Shown here piece by piece: positions 7,983 through 17,157 of a stretch of 64,000 bases of DNA. Where the stretch lies: the NCBI RefSeq assembly GCF_001904745.1, contig NZ_MRCD01000002.1:137938-201937 (forward strand), in the 5' to 3' direction. Position numbers and translations under genes: made by a program. A model generated the notes under the pieces. It searched no databases, was not told where the DNA came from, and saw only the letters and a program-made list of their open reading frames with translations. The DNA is from Calothrix sp. HK-06 (lineage in GTDB: Bacteria; Cyanobacteriota; Cyanobacteriia; Cyanobacteriales; Nostocaceae). Numbering within the stretch: position 1 is the stretch's first letter; every line of letters starts with the position of its first letter.

Positions 7983-9791
7983 ATGACAGAACTTATCACA
8001 CCTCACGCAGGCGCCAGCAGTAAAGATAACAGCAAAGAACTTTCCCCTAGTATAATTCATTATTACGTGGCAATGCCGCAACCGCAAACTCACTTATATG
8101 AAGTTAGTTTGCTACTTCAAAATTGTCCATCACCTATTCTTGATTTAAAATTCCCTGTCTGGACACCAGGTTCTTATTTAGTACGAGAGTACTCTAAAAA
8201 TTTACAAGATTTTACTGCGTATTGTGATGATAAGCCTTTACAGGTGTGCAAAGTTAGTAAAAATCATTGGCAAATTAATACTAAAGATATTACTAATGTT
8301 TCATTAGTTACTATAAAATACCGTATTTTTGCGGCGGAGTTGTCGGTAAGAACTAACCATTTAGACTCTACACACGGTTACTTCAACGGCGCCGCATTAT
8401 TTTTTAGAATACCAAATTACGATAAACTCCCAATAGATATTACAATTGAGGCGCCTTCAAAGCAATGGCGTGTAACTACAGCACTACCACCTGTACCAGG
8501 AAAAGCTAATACTTTCCGTGCAGCCGATTTTGATACATTAGTTGATAGCCCGTTTGAAATAGGTACCCACGAAGTATATAAGTTTGAGGTATTGGGTAAA
8601 CCCCATGAACTCGCAATTTGGGGAAAAGGCAATTATCAAGTTGAACGGTTGATTACTGATATTAAGCGTATCATCGAAGTTGAAGCCGAGATGTTTGGCG
8701 GATTACCTTATTCTAAATACATATTTTTGTTACATTTGTTTGCTCAAGCTTATGGTGGATTAGAACATAAAGACTCATGCTCGCTAATATATCAAAGGTT
8801 TGGATTTAGAGATAAAGATAAGTATGAGCGATTTTTGCAGCTTGTAGCTCATGAATTTTTTCATTTGTGGAACGTAAAGCGAATTCGTCCTAAAGGTCTC
8901 GAAGTATTTAACTATGATGGAGAAAATTATACTCCTTCACTTTGGTTTTGTGAGGGAACGACAAGTTATTATGACTTGCTAATTCCTTTACGAGCAGGAA
9001 TTTATGATGCAACATCGTACCTATCACACTTAAGTCAAGAAATTACTAGGTATCAAAATACTCCCGGAAGAAAAGTTCAACCTTTATCTGAATCAAGTTT
9101 TGATGCGTGGATTAAACTATACCGTCCTGATGCAAACAGTGGTAATTCACAAATTTCTTACTACCTCAAAGGTGAAATGGTGTCGCTGTTACTCGATTTA
9201 ATGATTCGTGTTGGTCATCGTAATCAAAAGTCATTTGATAATGTTCTTGTCATTATGTGGGAGCAATTTGGTAAAGACGAAATAGGCTTTACTCCTGAAC
9301 AGCTACAATCTGTTATTGAATCAGTAGCAGGAACAGATTTATCTGATTTCTTTGAGCGTTATATTGACGGGTTAGAAGATTTACCTTTTAATAGCTTTCT
9401 TGAACCATTTGGTTTACAATTAGTCGGTGATAATAACGAAGAACCTTACTTGGGTGTGCGGGTTACTACCGAAAATGGTAGAGAAATAATTAAATTTGTC
9501 GAAGCTGGTTCACCCGCACAAATTGCTGGAATTGATGCTGGCGATGAACTACTAGCAATAGATGGTATTAAAGTTGGCGCCAACGGTTTAGCTGAACGTC
9601 TTAAAGATTACCAGCCTAATGACTGTATGCAAGTAACTGTTTTCCATCTAGACCAGTTAAATACACATACTGTTTCTCTCACTTCTCCAATTCCAACTAA
9701 GTATCAATTAAAACTTGTAGATAAATTAAACTCAAGCCAAAAAGATAATTTGATTGGTTGGTTAGGCACCTCTGCTAAAAAAATGTGGTAA
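7983..9791 (+). CDS. M61-family glycyl aminopeptidase with PDZ domain
   Basis: A 602-residue metallopeptidase. An N-terminal beta-rich domain (about 20-190) precedes a thermolysin-like catalytic domain with the zinc motif HEFFH at residues 290-294 and a downstream glutamate in CEGTTSYYD (Glu324). A PDZ domain follows near 490-570 ([27 protein letters not shown]). Family M61 enzymes cleave N-terminal glycine and sometimes alanine from peptides. The ATG at 7983 gives the family's usual length, and no signal peptide is seen. It is monocistronic between two repeat-containing gaps. Confidence 0.9.
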   Translation: MTELITPHAGASSKDNSKELSPSIIHYYVAMPQPQTHLYEVSLLLQNCPSPILDLKFPVWTPGSYLVREYSKNLQDFTAYCDDKPLQVCKVSKNHWQINTKDITNVSLVTIKYRIFAAELSVRTNHLDSTHGYFNGAALFFRIPNYDKLPIDITIEAPSKQWRVTTALPPVPGKANTFRAADFDTLVDSPFEIGTHEVYKFEVLGKPHELAIWGKGNYQVERLITDIKRIIEVEAEMFGGLPYSKYIFLLHLFAQAYGGLEHKDSCSLIYQRFGFRDKDKYERFLQLVAHEFFHLWNVKRIRPKGLEVFNYDGENYTPSLWFCEGTTSYYDLLIPLRAGIYDATSYLSHLSQEITRYQNTPGRKVQPLSESSFDAWIKLYRPDANSGNSQISYYLKGEMVSLLLDLMIRVGHRNQKSFDNVLVIMWEQFGKDEIGFTPEQLQSVIESVAGTDLSDFFERYIDGLEDLPFNSFLEPFGLQLVGDNNEEPYLGVRVTTENGREIIKFVEAGSPAQIAGIDAGDELLAIDGIKVGANGLAERLKDYQPNDCMQVTVFHLDQLNTHTVSLTSPIPTKYQLKLVDKLNSSQKDNLIGWLGTSAKKMW

Positions 9792-9793
9792 TC

Positions 9794-9823
9794 TTGGCAA
9801 CGGATATAACGGATGTAACGGAT
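9794..9823. repeat. Dispersed GGCAACGGAT-ACGGATGTAACGGAT repeat, copy 1
   Basis: A stretch with three spaced ACGGAT units follows the M61 gene stop. A close inverted copy lies at 55543-55575, where it overlaps the end of a glycosyltransferase gene. Confidence 0.6.
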
Positions 9824-10139
9824 GAGCTTGTTACATCCGAGTATTTTTTGGGGTTTCCATTGATAAAAAATCCTCTACCCAACGGACTATATGCAACAAA
9901 ACCAATTTCCAATTCTCGACAAGTAGCAAGAATTAAACTGGTGTTATTATCTTTGACAATGTTAATTACTATCTCTGTGTTATCTGCGTCTCTGTGGTAA
10001 ATAAAATTACATAACTACAAATTTATGACTTTGTGCTACAACTTAACAAAATTAATGATATAGAGTAGTAGATTCGCTCAAATGCGTCAAAAAAAGTTAG
10101 TGTGGTATTGTCCAGTTGTAATTGTATAGGGATTTCGCG

Positions 10140-11375
10140 TTGCGACCTTTAAGAATTATTGTAATTGGGGGAGGCGCCGCTGGTTTTTTTGGCGCCATTG
10201 CTGCTGCTAGGGCAAATTCTTTAGCAGAAATTATTTTGTTGGAAGCAGGTGGACAACTGCTGTCGAAAGTGCGTGTGTCGGGTGGTGGGAGATGTAACGT
10301 TACCCACGCTTGTTTTGACCCAAAAGTGCTGACACAAAACTATCCTAGGGGAAGTAAAGCTTTAATTGGCGCCTTTACTAAGTTTCAAGCTCAAGATACT
10401 GTAACTTGGTTTAATAGACACGGTGTTCAACTTAAAACTGAACCTGATGGACGAATGTTTCCGACTACCGATAATTCGGAGACTATTGTTGATTGTTTGA
10501 TACAAACTGCTAAATATGTAGGTATCAGAATTTGCACAGGTACACCCGTCGTGTCGGTAAATAAGTTAAGTAAAGGGTTTGAGGTGGTTTTCAAGTCGGG
10601 TGATACATTGGAAGCTGACCGTTTGTTAGTGGCGACTGGTAGTAATCCGGTAGGTTATAAAATTGCTCAGTCCTTTGGACATAATATCGAATCACCTGTT
10701 CCTTCACTATTCACTTTTAATGTTCGTGATGAAAGCTTACGCGAATTAGCAGGTGTAAGTGTTAACCCTGTTAAGTTACGCTTGACTGTTCCAGGAAATA
10801 ATCAATTAGAGCAAACTGGAGCATTGTTAATTACGCATTGGGGAGTTAGTGGCCCTGCTGTACTCAAACTCTCGGCATGGGGCGCCCGTGTATTACACTC
10901 TAGTAAATATCAGGCAAATTTATCTATTAATTGGTTGCCGCAATTTACTCAAGAAGAACTACGACAAAAATTACTCGCAGTCAAAGACGAAGTACCAAGA
11001 CGCGCAATTTTATTACATCGTGGTGTAGATATACCTCACCGTTTATGGCAATATATGGCAACACGTGCAGGAGTTGAGAACGAAACTCGCTGGGCAGAAC
11101 TTTCCAAAAAACAACTCAATTTACTCATTCAGGAACTTACTCAAGGACAATTTTCTGTAAACGGTAAAGGTGTATTTAAAGATGAGTTCGTCACTTGTGG
11201 TGGTGTCCAGCTTAAAGAAGTCAACTTCAAAACAATGGAAAGTAAGCTAGTTCCTGGATTACACTTTGCCGGAGAAGTACTAGATATCGATGGTGTAACT
11301 GGTGGTTTTAACTTTCAAAGCGCTTGGACAACCGGATATTTAGCTGGTTTAGCTGTCGCTAATGAAAGGCAATAA
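10140..11375 (+). CDS. NAD(P)/FAD-dependent oxidoreductase, HI0933/YhiN family
   Basis: A flavoprotein of about 411 residues. The N-terminal dinucleotide site is GGGAAGFFGAIAAA, followed by the family signature SGGGRCNVTH; a second FAD contact (GGFNFQSAWTTGYLAG) is at the C-terminus. Members bind FAD, and their physiological substrate is unknown. I prefer the TTG at 10140, which follows TAGGGA at a normal spacing and opens the protein just before the Rossmann strand. A TTG at 10122 would add six residues. It lies alone in a tandem series, with a coiled-coil gene converging from the other strand. Confidence 0.88.
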   Translation: MRPLRIIVIGGGAAGFFGAIAAARANSLAEIILLEAGGQLLSKVRVSGGGRCNVTHACFDPKVLTQNYPRGSKALIGAFTKFQAQDTVTWFNRHGVQLKTEPDGRMFPTTDNSETIVDCLIQTAKYVGIRICTGTPVVSVNKLSKGFEVVFKSGDTLEADRLLVATGSNPVGYKIAQSFGHNIESPVPSLFTFNVRDESLRELAGVSVNPVKLRLTVPGNNQLEQTGALLITHWGVSGPAVLKLSAWGARVLHSSKYQANLSINWLPQFTQEELRQKLLAVKDEVPRRAILLHRGVDIPHRLWQYMATRAGVENETRWAELSKKQLNLLIQELTQGQFSVNGKGVFKDEFVTCGGVQLKEVNFKTMESKLVPGLHFAGEVLDIDGVTGGFNFQSAWTTGYLAGLAVANERQ

Positions 11376-11397
11376 AAGTGTGAAAATTAACCCTAAA

Positions 11398-11745
11398 CTA
11401 GCAGTCAATGCCTTTTTGCTTTGACTGCTGGATAACCATTTTCTCTAAAATGATTCCAACTTTGTCTATAGCTTGATTCGTATTGCATTGAAACTTAGTG
11501 AGTTGAGAAATATCTTGCTTTTGCTGCTTTAACTCCTCAGCGACAAGTCCAAAATTCTTTTGCTGCTGTAAAGCTATGGACATTAAAGCTTCGACCTTAA
11601 ATCTCAAATCCGCAACAGTCGCTTGTAAAGATTCGTTCCGATTTTGCAATATCTCTACTGATGTTCGTAAATCAGCATTGACATCGACTTGTCTATCAAG
11701 TCCAGCTTCTGTCCAGTCCAAACGTTCGTTAGTTGTGTCGGTCAT
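11398..11745 (-). CDS. Small coiled-coil protein
   Basis: A 115-residue protein with heptad-like spacing from residue 25 to 105 (LRTSVEILQNRNESLQATVADLRFKVEAL and following, with IALQQQKN and ELKQQK segments). There is no signal peptide, membrane segment or catalytic motif. Proteins of this shape starting MTDTTNERLDWTE-like are common in cyanobacteria and uncharacterised. The end lies only 22 bases from the convergent flavoprotein gene. The function is unknown. Confidence 0.7.
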   Translation of the reverse strand: MTDTTNERLDWTEAGLDRQVDVNADLRTSVEILQNRNESLQATVADLRFKVEALMSIALQQQKNFGLVAEELKQQKQDISQLTKFQCNTNQAIDKVGIILEKMVIQQSKQKGIDC

Positions 11746-12041
11746 TGTAATTGTAGTATCTCTTAGACTGCCTAATTCTCTACTATCTTTTACTTATGCT
11801 ACTACATACTATAAAATTCCTGAATCAATTTTATCCATTCTTTGAAATTATTACTCACTGCACTATTCCAACTGCTGCTCGCTCAAAATAATTCGTCCGG
11901 TTTTTAATAAATCCTGTAATGGCAATATTGTTACACGCTAGCCTAAGTACTTTTGGTGAAGGATTGGCGCCCGACACATACAATTTATACTCTGAGTCTT
12001 TTTGTAATAAATATTTATAACACCCAAAACAGTATTTTCTG

Positions 12042-12887
12042 TTACCATCTTCCAAACTTATCGGCAACAGGTCTTTTAGTAAATTTATTTACAAACATTT
12101 TAAGCTTTCTTGCATTTGATGGTTTGAGAAAAAACCTAGCAGGTACTGCAAATAGTTCATTCACAACCCATGCAATATAAGCTTGACGTTGCTCTTTATG
12201 ATAGTTATATAAACAAGTATTAGTCTGCTGACTAATTAACCAAGATTCATATATCAACTTGGCACGTGTCCAAGGATTGGTCGATGAACTCATCCATTGA
12301 AGGGAATATGCAGCGAGTGAAGTGTTAATACAGTGAAACTTAAAGTTCAATAAGTACAACCGTAGTATCAAATCATAATCGGCAGCTATCGCATAACGTG
12401 TATTATATAACCCTGCTAATTCATATGCTGATTTCTTGATAAAGCACGAGGGATGATTTAATGTAAATCTAATTGGTAATTTATCTAAATTTCCTGGAAA
12501 AAATTTTGCAATGTACTCACCTTGATAATAATTGTCAATTGAAGAGTAAAAAACGTCTATATCAGGATTTGCTAGAAATTCTTGCTCGATTATTTGGACG
12601 GCGCCATAATTGTACCAATCATTGGAGTTGATAATGCCAATGATATCACCACTGGCAATATTTATACCTTTATTCATTGCATCGTAGGCGCCTTTATCTG
12701 GTTCAGAGATAAATTTATCTATATAATCAGAGTACTTTTTGATGATTTTACAAGTCTTATCGGTCGAACCACCATCTATCACAATATACTCTACATCAAA
12801 ATCGTGTGGCTGAGATATTACGCTTAAGATAGTTCTTTCAATGGTTTTTTCAGAATTGTAGGTTGGTGTAATAATAGATGTCTTCAT
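12042..12887 (-). CDS. Family 2 glycosyltransferase
   Basis: A 281-residue GT-A fold enzyme. It starts MKTSIITPTYNSEKTIERTI, has the nucleotide-sugar motif DGGSTDKT and a metal-binding region in IINSNDWYN, and then the acceptor half with AADYDLILRL. No transmembrane helix is obvious, so it is a peripheral or soluble transferase. It faces away from the Wzc-like gene 770 bases on, and both may serve extracellular polysaccharide synthesis. The donor and acceptor sugars cannot be predicted. Confidence 0.88.
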   Translation of the reverse strand: MKTSIITPTYNSEKTIERTILSVISQPHDFDVEYIVIDGGSTDKTCKIIKKYSDYIDKFISEPDKGAYDAMNKGINIASGDIIGIINSNDWYNYGAVQIIEQEFLANPDIDVFYSSIDNYYQGEYIAKFFPGNLDKLPIRFTLNHPSCFIKKSAYELAGLYNTRYAIAADYDLILRLYLLNFKFHCINTSLAAYSLQWMSSSTNPWTRAKLIYESWLISQQTNTCLYNYHKEQRQAYIAWVVNELFAVPARFFLKPSNARKLKMFVNKFTKRPVADKFGRW

Positions 12888-13656
12888 GTGTATTGTGTTG
12901 CTGAATGTTTAGAATGTAGTAATTTAGTATTATCTTTCACTGACATTAATAAAATATTTATAAATAAAAATGGTCAGATTCCTTGGAACCCACTATGTAA
13001 AAACAAACACAAGAAAAAATTATGAATAATTGCTCCAATTGGTCGAAACACAGATTCGTAATTGAATTAAAACTCTTACCTCTATAACATACTATCATTT
13101 ACATAGCGCTTATTCTACATATATTTCACTCTATAGTCCGTAATACTTCAGTCATCTTCACAAAATCTTTAACTTTTTACTATAAAAAATAATAATACTG
13201 CTACATAAATTATTTAAATAAAATATGAAAAAAATATAAATAATTTACGAACGTTTTGTAGCTTTCTGTGCGGAAGGGGTTAGGGGGATTCATTTAAATT
13301 TAACTAAACAAGGTCGTGTTTATTATAAACATAATTATACTATGAGCCGTTGAAAAATAAAATGAATGAAATCGCTGTTTTCCTTCTTCTGCTAGCTAAA
13401 AACTAAAAGCGCTCCCGCTTGGAGTATATGACAAGGTTAAACAATGGAGTTGGGAACATATAGCTAATGCAATAATAAGTATTTATATAAATAGGTATAA
13501 TTAGTATTATATCCATATACTGATGACATTTTAACAGTCAATATTATAATTAGATTCCATCTATGTTCAAAGCTGGAGTCTTATTAAGGTAAATAAAACT
13601 TTAATAATATACGTTTGGTTTCACCCAACCTACAAAAATTAAAAAGGGGTTTATTT
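12888..13656. other. Long AT-rich intergenic region between divergent genes
   Basis: About 770 bases with no supported gene. It separates the divergent GT2 and Wzc-like genes and must hold both promoters. A short GAAGGGGTTAGGGGGATT stretch near 13275 resembles the C/G-run repeats at 39287. Nothing else is recognised. Confidence 0.5.
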
Positions 13657-15900
13657 GTGGCTATTAATAATGTTCAAAAAGAACGAGTACATACAGTTGA
13701 TATCAGGCAATTATTCAAAATTATACTCCGGCGCCGCATTTTAATTTTGGGTGTAGCAAGTGCAGTAATGTCAACCGCAGGTATTTTGGCGTTTCTTACA
13801 AAACCGAATTATCAAAGCTCGATGCAACTACTTATCAAGTCAAATTTATATACCACAAAATTATCTAATTACTCAACTGATGCGAATAGCGACTTTACAG
13901 ACTCAAATGTAGAGGTAGTAGACTATACCGTGCAGTTACAATTAATGCTAAGTAATCAGTTGATAGAAAAAGCAGTTGTAATACTACGTCCTGATTATCC
14001 TGATATTAAAATTGAAGACATAAAAGGCAAAAAAGGTAAAGAGTCACCTCTCAGTGTTGCACGTGTAGAGTCAGGGACTGGAATAAATCGCACCCCTAGT
14101 CAAGTATTTGAAATCAAGTATAAAAATCATGACCCTATCAAAACACAACGGGTACTACAAACGTTACTTAAAGTATACCAAGATTATAATATTGAACAGC
14201 AAAAACAGCAACTAACTAAAGAAATGGCTTTTGTTAACGAACGTTTACCAAAAGTAAAAAGTAGTGTTGTAACTGCCGAAAGCAATTTAGAAGCTTTCCG
14301 TAAAAAACATAATATACTTGACCCAGAAGCACAATCAAAAATTGTTTTAGAAAACCTGGCAGATACTCAGAAGCAGTTACAAACTACACGCGCACAATTA
14401 CAAGATGTGCAAGCTAGATATACAGCGTTGCTTTATAAGCTAGCAGCATCACCAAGTAGTGCCATAATTTCGTCGCGCTTAAGTCAATCTACAAAGTATC
14501 AAACATTACTTAATGAAATTAAAAAAACAGAGCTAAGTCTAGCGCGAGAGCGAATTCGCTACACCGATGACTCTCCAGTAGTACAGAAATTAGTCCAACA
14601 ACGAGAAAGTCAATTAGCATTGCTCAAACAAGAAGTTACCCGTGCGTTAGCTTTCCAAACAGGGAAAAAAGCTTCGCAACTAAAAAATTCAGAAATTGAC
14701 GCAGCAATAAATCAAGCTTTAAAGCAATCTGCTTCTAATGAGTCATTATTAGCTGAAGGGCAAATGGCAGAAGTTGATATTAAGTTAGTAGAAGAAGTGA
14801 CACAGGTGCAAACAACTGCACTTGGTTTAGAAGCGAACGAAAAAAGTTTATCAAGTTCAGAAAAGCGTTTACAAGCTGAATTAGCTAAATATCCTAGTTT
14901 GATAGCAGAATATAATCGTTTGCTACCTGAAGTTGAAACCAACCGTAAAACTCTCGAACAACTAATGCAAATGCAGCAGTCGCTAAGTTTGAAACTTGCT
15001 CAAGGTGGTTTTGACTGGCAAACACTCTTAGCGCCAGGACGTGGAATATATACTGGTAGCGGTCGCTCATTAATACTGGGTGGAGGTGCTATTGCGGCGC
15101 CGATAATTGGTATTGTTGTAGCACTAATCTTAGAACTGCTCAACGACTCAATTTACACATCGTATGAACTGCAACGAATTACTAACTTACGTTTATTAGG
15201 AATAGTCCCTAAACTAGCTAAGAATTATAGACGTAAGCGAACATTATTAACGGGGCGTAGTACTAAAGTACTGATTGCGGATTCGTCAGCTGCGGTAGCT
15301 TCCTTGCCATCGCACGAAAACCTGGATATGGCATATCAAAATATCAACATTCTCAACTCACCTTTGCCATATAAATCATTGATGGTAACGTCAGCTAACT
15401 TCGGTGAGGGAAAATCAACAGTAACATTAGGACTTGCCGTAAGTTCTGCACGAACACACCATCGAGTATTAATCATCGACGCAAACCTACGCGAACCTAG
15501 TTTACATAAATACCTCGACCTACAAAACGAATGGGGACTATCACTTTTACTAGTTGATGAAGCATACTCAACATTGAAAGACTACATTCAACCAATCCAT
15601 CCATCAATAGATGTACTAACCGCAGGTCCCCCAGAACTCGAAGATACAGTCAAACTACTAAGTTCGCGACGCATGAAAGAACTACTAAACGAATTCGAGC
15701 AAAGTTACGACCTCATATTAGTAGACGCTCCACCAATACTTAATACAGTAGATGCAAGAATTTTAGCAACGCTATGTAACGCTATAGTAATAATCGCCCG
15801 TTTAGGTCAAATAACTCGTGCCGAACTTACCCAAACCAAAGAAATTCTAGAAAACCTCAACTTAATAGGCATTATAGCCAATCAAGCCACCAATACTTAA
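13657..15900 (+). CDS. Polysaccharide chain-length / tyrosine-kinase-like protein (Wzc/ExoP type)
   Basis: About 747 residues. A Wzz-type domain has a first membrane helix (about 27-47), a long periplasmic coiled coil (about 180-440), and a second helix near 472-494. A cytoplasmic BY-kinase-like ATPase follows, with Walker A GEGKS around residue 583, Walker A' LIIDANLREPS near 607 and Walker B LILVDAPP near 688. I chose the GTG at 13657 because AAAGGGG precedes it; a TTG at 13615 lacks a ribosome site. The protein ends NLIGIIANQATNT with no tyrosine cluster, so classical C-terminal autophosphorylation looks absent. It probably controls export and length of an extracellular polysaccharide. Confidence 0.85.
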   Translation: MAINNVQKERVHTVDIRQLFKIILRRRILILGVASAVMSTAGILAFLTKPNYQSSMQLLIKSNLYTTKLSNYSTDANSDFTDSNVEVVDYTVQLQLMLSNQLIEKAVVILRPDYPDIKIEDIKGKKGKESPLSVARVESGTGINRTPSQVFEIKYKNHDPIKTQRVLQTLLKVYQDYNIEQQKQQLTKEMAFVNERLPKVKSSVVTAESNLEAFRKKHNILDPEAQSKIVLENLADTQKQLQTTRAQLQDVQARYTALLYKLAASPSSAIISSRLSQSTKYQTLLNEIKKTELSLARERIRYTDDSPVVQKLVQQRESQLALLKQEVTRALAFQTGKKASQLKNSEIDAAINQALKQSASNESLLAEGQMAEVDIKLVEEVTQVQTTALGLEANEKSLSSSEKRLQAELAKYPSLIAEYNRLLPEVETNRKTLEQLMQMQQSLSLKLAQGGFDWQTLLAPGRGIYTGSGRSLILGGGAIAAPIIGIVVALILELLNDSIYTSYELQRITNLRLLGIVPKLAKNYRRKRTLLTGRSTKVLIADSSAAVASLPSHENLDMAYQNINILNSPLPYKSLMVTSANFGEGKSTVTLGLAVSSARTHHRVLIIDANLREPSLHKYLDLQNEWGLSLLLVDEAYSTLKDYIQPIHPSIDVLTAGPPELEDTVKLLSSRRMKELLNEFEQSYDLILVDAPPILNTVDARILATLCNAIVIIARLGQITRAELTQTKEILENLNLIGIIANQATNT

Positions 15901-16074
15901 TCGGTATGTAACAAAAAAATATGTGAAAACCGTAATAGTTCTTAAAATTTTCGGGAAAAAGTAACTTTGCCTTCAGATTTGGGAACTCTACCAATATGGT
16001 TCAGTAAGTGCTTTTTGTTACTTCACTGAACTTAATTGTGAAAGTAAAGACTTTTGAGGTTTTGAGAATTGGCT

Positions 16075-16215
16075 ATGGAAAAATCAATTATTCAATTGGT
16101 TGACGAATTACCGAATGACAATATTACCGTTAAAGTATTAAAAGCTCTCGATTTTATGGCGCCAGGTCAGTGGAGTAATTTAACTGAGTTTGATAAAAGC
16201 CGAAATCAAATCTGA
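16075..16215 (+). CDS. Short reading frame overlapping the Tudor-like gene; possible 5' part of a frameshifted gene
   Basis: ATG at 16075 gives 46 residues (MEKSIIQLVDELPNDN, then VLKALDFMAPGQWSNL) that read like real coding sequence. It stops 26 bases inside the Tudor-like frame, in the other register. The Tudor-like frame has no ATG and only a weak TTG start. The simplest reading is one ancestral gene of about 168 codons broken by a one-base shift near the AAAA at 16195-16198. A genuine overlapping small gene is the alternative. Confidence 0.4.
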   Translation: MEKSIIQLVDELPNDNITVKVLKALDFMAPGQWSNLTEFDKSRNQI

Positions 16216-16579
16216 AAATTTAGCTACAAGTGATAAATACACAGTAGGTCAAACAATAGAAGTCTGGGACGGTGAAGAAGAAGATTGGTACCGAGCAACA
16301 ATTGACAAAATTGAAAAAAATAGATTGTTTGTAAATTACGTTGGTCAAGGTTCATCGAATAATGAATGGGTTGATGAAGAAGATGTATGTATTCGCGACC
16401 GCAATAATTCCTCAGACGAAAATGGATATGCGATTGGTCATAAAGTCAAAGTTTGGGATGACGACGAAGAATGGTATTCGGCAATTATTGGAAACATTCA
16501 AAATCAGCAATACTTAGTGCAATATATAGGTTACGACTCATCCTATGATGAATGGGTTGACATAGAGGATATTTGTTAA
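16190..16579 (+). CDS. Tandem Tudor/chromo-knot-like domain protein
   Basis: About 129 residues made of two homologous units (about 18-70 and 80-129). Each follows the pattern G-x-x-V-x-V-W-D, then acidic residues, W-Y-x-A-x-I, a strand ending V-x-Y-x-G, and E-W-V-D-x-E-D-x-C. This is the plan of the small beta-barrel Tudor-knot/agenet/MBT folds, which in eukaryotes bind methylated histone tails or RNA. Such domains occur sporadically in bacteria with unknown ligands. The protein is very acidic. The start is uncertain: a TTG at 16190 overlaps a shorter upstream frame. The function is unknown. Confidence 0.7.
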   Translation: MIKAEIKSENLATSDKYTVGQTIEVWDGEEEDWYRATIDKIEKNRLFVNYVGQGSSNNEWVDEEDVCIRDRNNSSDENGYAIGHKVKVWDDDEEWYSAIIGNIQNQQYLVQYIGYDSSYDEWVDIEDIC

Positions 16580-16737
16580 CTATATAAAAATATCCTAACT
16601 TTTTTGTGGGATAGGCTTTATCTTGCCCCGTCCCAATATTAGCCTACAATTCCGCCTAAAGATATATATGTACTCTCAAAAATGAAAATAGAATAAATTC
16701 AAATTTATCTCCAAAACTTCATCTAAACCCGAACAAT

Positions 16738-17076
16738 ATGCTTGGACGGTTGATGGTGGTACTATTTTTAGCCATCATGCTTTGGAGCGGTTTATTTGCC
16801 CAAACCGCTTCATCACAGCTTATCGAATCTCGCTTAAATAACCTACAAGCAGATTTTAACCGCTTAGAATCTCGTTTAGCTAACCTTGAAGCCCAAACAA
16901 ATCGTACACTTCCTTCACCAGGACGTACTTCACCAACCTTACCAGCACCCGCGCGTCGAACAACAACGCAATCACAGCGTGACCAAATGTTTGATAGGTT
17001 AGCAACTTTAGTAGTTGAACTCAAACAGCAAGTAAATACTTTAGAGCAGCGCGTCAAAAAGTTAGAATCGCGTTGA
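16738..17076 (+). CDS. Small secreted or membrane-anchored coiled-coil protein
   Basis: 112 residues. An N-terminal hydrophobic helix (MLGRLMVVLFLAIMLWSGLFAQ) looks like a signal peptide or anchor. It is followed by a coiled coil (about 28-52), a proline/threonine linker and a second coiled coil to the end (LVVELKQQVNTLEQRVKKLE). An antisense frame of the same length covers this stretch, but only this strand gives a sensible protein. It lies 81 bases before the next membrane-protein gene in the same direction. No family is recognised. Confidence 0.68.
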   Translation: MLGRLMVVLFLAIMLWSGLFAQTASSQLIESRLNNLQADFNRLESRLANLEAQTNRTLPSPGRTSPTLPAPARRTTTQSQRDQMFDRLATLVVELKQQVNTLEQRVKKLESR

Positions 17077-17157
17077 TGCTATGTAGCAACTACCCAACAC
17101 TATTGAAAATCAAACTTTATACTTAAAATAGAGTTAATTTTAACAGGAGACCAAAAA

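Noticed and set aside
9785-10000. A 71-codon plus-strand frame after the M61 gene ending in a hydrophobic segment
   Set aside because: Its start is made of the ACGGAT dispersed repeat and its end of a TCTCTGTGTTATCTGCGTCT-like repeat; there is no ribosome site or family likeness.
11855-12067. A 70-codon minus-strand frame at the end of the GT2 gene
   Set aside because: It overlaps the GT2 coding end in another frame and has no motif or start signal.
16719-17057. A 112-codon antisense frame opposite the small coiled-coil protein
   Set aside because: The plus strand gives a signal-like helix and clean heptads, while the minus strand has scattered cysteines and no fold.
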